Source of the DNA: Plecoglossus altivelis
Lineage: Eukaryota; Chordata; Actinopteri; Osmeriformes; Plecoglossidae
Length of the DNA: 64,000 bases
Assembly: GCA_036571765.1 (NCBI GenBank)
Contig: BROE01000010.1
Span: 13,035,057 to 13,099,056, forward strand
Direction: 5' to 3'
Shown here: one piece after another, positions 61,209 to 64,000 of the stretch
Numbering within the stretch: position 1 is the stretch's first letter
Layout: each line of letters starts with the position of its first letter
Position numbers and translations under genes: made by a program
Notes under the pieces: model-generated
Database searches by the model: none
What the model was told of the DNA's origin: nothing
What the model saw: only the letters and a program-made list of their open reading frames with translations

Positions 61209-63060
61209 CACCAGGTCTCCGGTACTCTGGAGGCGCCGCATACATAGGTGGAGAACTCACATTGGGGGGAGGGAAGAGAGAGGGTGGGGGGGGGGTCATG
61301 GAGGGGGTGAAGAGGTGGAGAAGGGTGGCGGGGAGTATTCTGCTGGTTATACATTTTTGCTCGCTAAGATGAAGGCCTTGGCATTAGCACTGGAGCCCGG
61401 GCACTGATGGTCAGGTCTGCTTATCACCGAACCAGCTCTGTTACAGTATCCCTAAGACTTATCTGGTTGAGTTTGGGGTGGGTGAGGATCACCACTGCAG
61501 GTAAATGGGACATGTGCTCCCCAGGGACCACATGACTCCTCCTGGGGAGTCATTTTGTAAGCCATTATAATGTGTTGCCATAAGAGAATAAGATAGGGAT
61601 GGAGGACAGTTGAGTCGTGGTGACGCCCTGGATGGTAAAGCGAATCTCCACCCAAGCTCGTTCCAAACCTTCTGGAAAAAGGTTCCCATACAGCAGAACC
61701 CCTTTCAGCTCTGTAAGGTTGTGTTTGGAACTCGATATGATTCTTAGTTCATACACAGGTTTCAGTATGGAAACATATTGGACCTGTGAAGGGTGTTCTC
61801 TGGAACCATTTGAGGTAGATCTTGAATTGTTATTTCTTTATTTTGTGTAAATGTGGTGATACCCAACACTGTTCTCTTTGGGATGAGATGTGGTCCTGTG
61901 CTTCATTATAACTAACTGGGACCAGTCAAATATCAAAATGTTAAATATTTGGATTTTGTGAAATACGTTAAAATATCCGAAAGGAAGCCCTGGTTAATGG
62001 ATACGGTAGATTTCTTTAAAAAAAAAAATGTGTGTGAAACATTTCACTCTGGAGGGACGGGGTTACTCTAGGATACTGAGGTCATGACAACTATGCATAG
62101 CTGTGTGTGTGAGAGAGATTGGGAGCGTTTGTATCGTACATGTTTGTATTCTCTTTTCATATGTCCCTCTAATGTTGCACATGTTTAATCCTGTACCCAC
62201 CTGCAACAGCCTCATCATTATGCTCCCCAGAGATCAGCTGTTAGCGCAAGGGAGGAAGTGAAGAAGGAGAGGCTGGGTTGAAGGGATGCATCTAGACATC
62301 TTACGCCATGCATTTGACATGTACAGGGGAACACTTCCTATTGGCCATTAAATATAGACAGCTGACCACCCCCCAGCTGACGAGGGGGGGGGGCCCCCCC
62401 GCAACACCACCACCCTCCCTGCGGTCCAGTATAAATAAAGCTGTGGCACATGGTTTCCTATGCCCAAATGGTGTACAGATGCAAACACACACATTTCTAG
62501 AAGCACCGATGCTGACCCCCTGTGGCACTTCTGGTACCAGATTACATTTATTTGTTATTGTAACAAACCAGTGAATTGTCCCTTTAGGATGAGTGTGTGA
62601 CCGCTGCAGATGGGAGATAGTTGGCCTGAGAGAGTTAGACCATGATGAACTGTGTTGCCAGAATGAGATGTGACCTGACCTGGGTCAAGATATGGATTAG
62701 AAACACTGGAGGTATGCTTGTTTTAACTTAACAGGCACCATAGAACTGACTGAATTGTCCCTATAGGACAAAGAGGTTGTAAGTAGAATAACCTCTGCTT
62801 TGAAAGCTAAGTTAAATCAAGTGCACCTCAAGTATTTTGAATTTGAAAATGTGTATTGGATGGTCAGCATATGACCCAAGAACCTTGTTTACCTTTGATT
62901 GTACTTACTGAGATGTTGGCTCATGGCTGTATTTTGTTCTGAAGTGATGAGCTAGCTTACATGAGTCCTGTTCATTGTATTTTATCATCATTTATTGAGT
63001 GTTAAAATCTATTTTCCCATCCTTTCATATTGACTGAATAAATTTTAATATACACATGTT
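61209..63060 (+). other. zic5-like 3' UTR
   Basis: Non-coding sequence from the stop codon to the likely polyadenylation site. It contains GT-rich and AT-rich stretches and a G10C7 palindrome at 62384-62400. No further exon is seen. Confidence 0.55.
63037..63042 (+). terminator. polyadenylation signal AATAAA, zic5-like gene
   Basis: AATAAA in TGACTGAATAAATTTTAATA about 1.83 kb after the stop codon, followed by a GT-rich element (GTTTCTGGTGGTTGC). A weaker alternative is the AATAAA near 62435. Confidence 0.6.
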
Positions 63061-64000
63061 TCTGGTGGTTGCTTTCAATGTTAATATATTTGGATACCCC
63101 TATTTATCAGTTTTGACCCGTTTGAATTTGGTTTGAATGACTGAGGTGTAGTGAATGGGGGTCCCTGACACGAACAGCCTTTTTGGCTTGCCCTCTCTTC
63201 AGTCTTTTGTCACCTTTACTCTGAAAGTGGACAATTCGATTCTCTGGTCTGTGTTGAACACGTCTTCCGAAAAAGCAGTGAGTCAACACGGTCATCTGTA
63301 ACGAAGGGTATAGATAGACACACATTCTCATAGGCCTGGCAGACGTCAGTGGATGAAGACGGCTTTTGAAGTGAAACATCGTGGAGATACCGGGCTGTTG
63401 TCTTAACGACGCCGCTGAATTGAAAAGACTTCCTTTGTCAGCGATTTGTTCACCCCTATAGTGCACCGGCCGCTGAGATATCTTTCATGCCGGGCCCCTT
63501 TAGCCACGGTGACTGGGAATGAGTAAGCTAACTTTCTCAGACAAGGTGACGCCACATCACCAAAAGACATGAACAGTGAGGGTGCTGGGGAAAACACGAT
63601 TACGAACAGAACCTGGCTCATCACCTTCCAAAACAGGCAACCTCCATCTTCATCAAGACTGTGTTGATGCCAGAGTCTGGACAATGAAATAATAGGACAG
63701 TCAGACTTCATCTAATGTAAAGCGAACCCACATTTATCAATCAATTTGACAAATCTATTCATGTTTTGCTTTAAGGGCACTAACTAATATGAACGATCTG
63801 TTCTTTGATACTAGTGAGAACTTTGTTATTGTTTAAACTTATGGACCTTTGTGTGTGTGAGTGCACAGCAGGGGAACACTGTTTGGTGGCTTAATGCTAT
63901 ATGTGTGGAGTGATTCTTTACTTAGGGTTCCGGTGTTGATGAATGGTCAGAATTTGATAGAGGATTACAGATTATAAAGGTTTAGGGTCTAGTATGTTTG
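63061..64000. other. intergenic right end
   Basis: No gene, RNA or repeat structure that I can support; the short minus-strand ORFs at 63107-63711 have no recognisable content. Confidence 0.4.

Overview
This window reads as nuclear DNA of a ray-finned (teleost) fish. It has compact multi-exon vertebrate genes with GT-AG introns, many (CA)n, (TC)n and compound microsatellites, several fish-type LINE, SINE and LTR remnants, and fish-like orthologues of VPS8, MARCHF4, PCCA, ZIC2 and ZIC5. There is no bacterial organisation. All exon boundaries below were read by hand from splice signals, reading-frame continuity and remembered family sequences. No alignment or database search was run.

Layout from left to right. 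(1) 1-11122, minus strand: the 5' part of vps8, 28 coding exons with a continuous 835-codon frame; the C-terminal half lies beyond the left edge. (2) 11.1-27.0 kb: a small single-pass membrane protein gene (minus), three LTR-like repeats, a LINE fragment, a decayed marchf4 copy (plus) and a lone copy of the last pcca exon. (3) 27.4-44.0 kb: a second, diverged copy of the same block, holding a broken vps8 5' end, an intact marchf4 (plus) and the real 3' end of pcca. (4) 42.6-55.0 kb, minus strand: pcca, the propionyl-CoA carboxylase alpha subunit. (5) 56.3-57.9 kb, minus strand: a zic2-like gene. (6) 59.4-61.2 kb, plus strand: a zic5-like gene with its 3' UTR to about 63.06 kb. The zic5/zic2/pcca order and orientations match those of the human ZIC5-ZIC2-PCCA locus.

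The central structural observation is a tandem segmental duplication. Its breakpoints fall inside a vps8 intron (about 8.33 kb) and a pcca intron (about 43.98 kb). Block A is about 8.33-26.97 kb and block B about 27.37-43.98 kb. The flanking genes stay whole on the outer sides (vps8 on the left, pcca on the right), and truncated vps8 and pcca ends meet in the middle. The marchf4 copy in block B keeps its start codon, N-terminal hydrophobic segment, RING-CH domain, two membrane segments and C-terminal tail. The block A copy has lost the start codon and the conserved tail. Transposable elements inserted in one block have visible empty sites in the other.

The encoded proteins belong to separate processes: endosome tethering (VPS8), membrane-bound ubiquitin ligation (MARCHF4), mitochondrial propionate catabolism (PCCA) and developmental transcription (ZIC2, ZIC5). 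There is no operon-like cooperation. I found no CRISPR array, phage or bacterial-type system, and no credible tRNA or rRNA gene beyond tRNA-derived SINE sequence.
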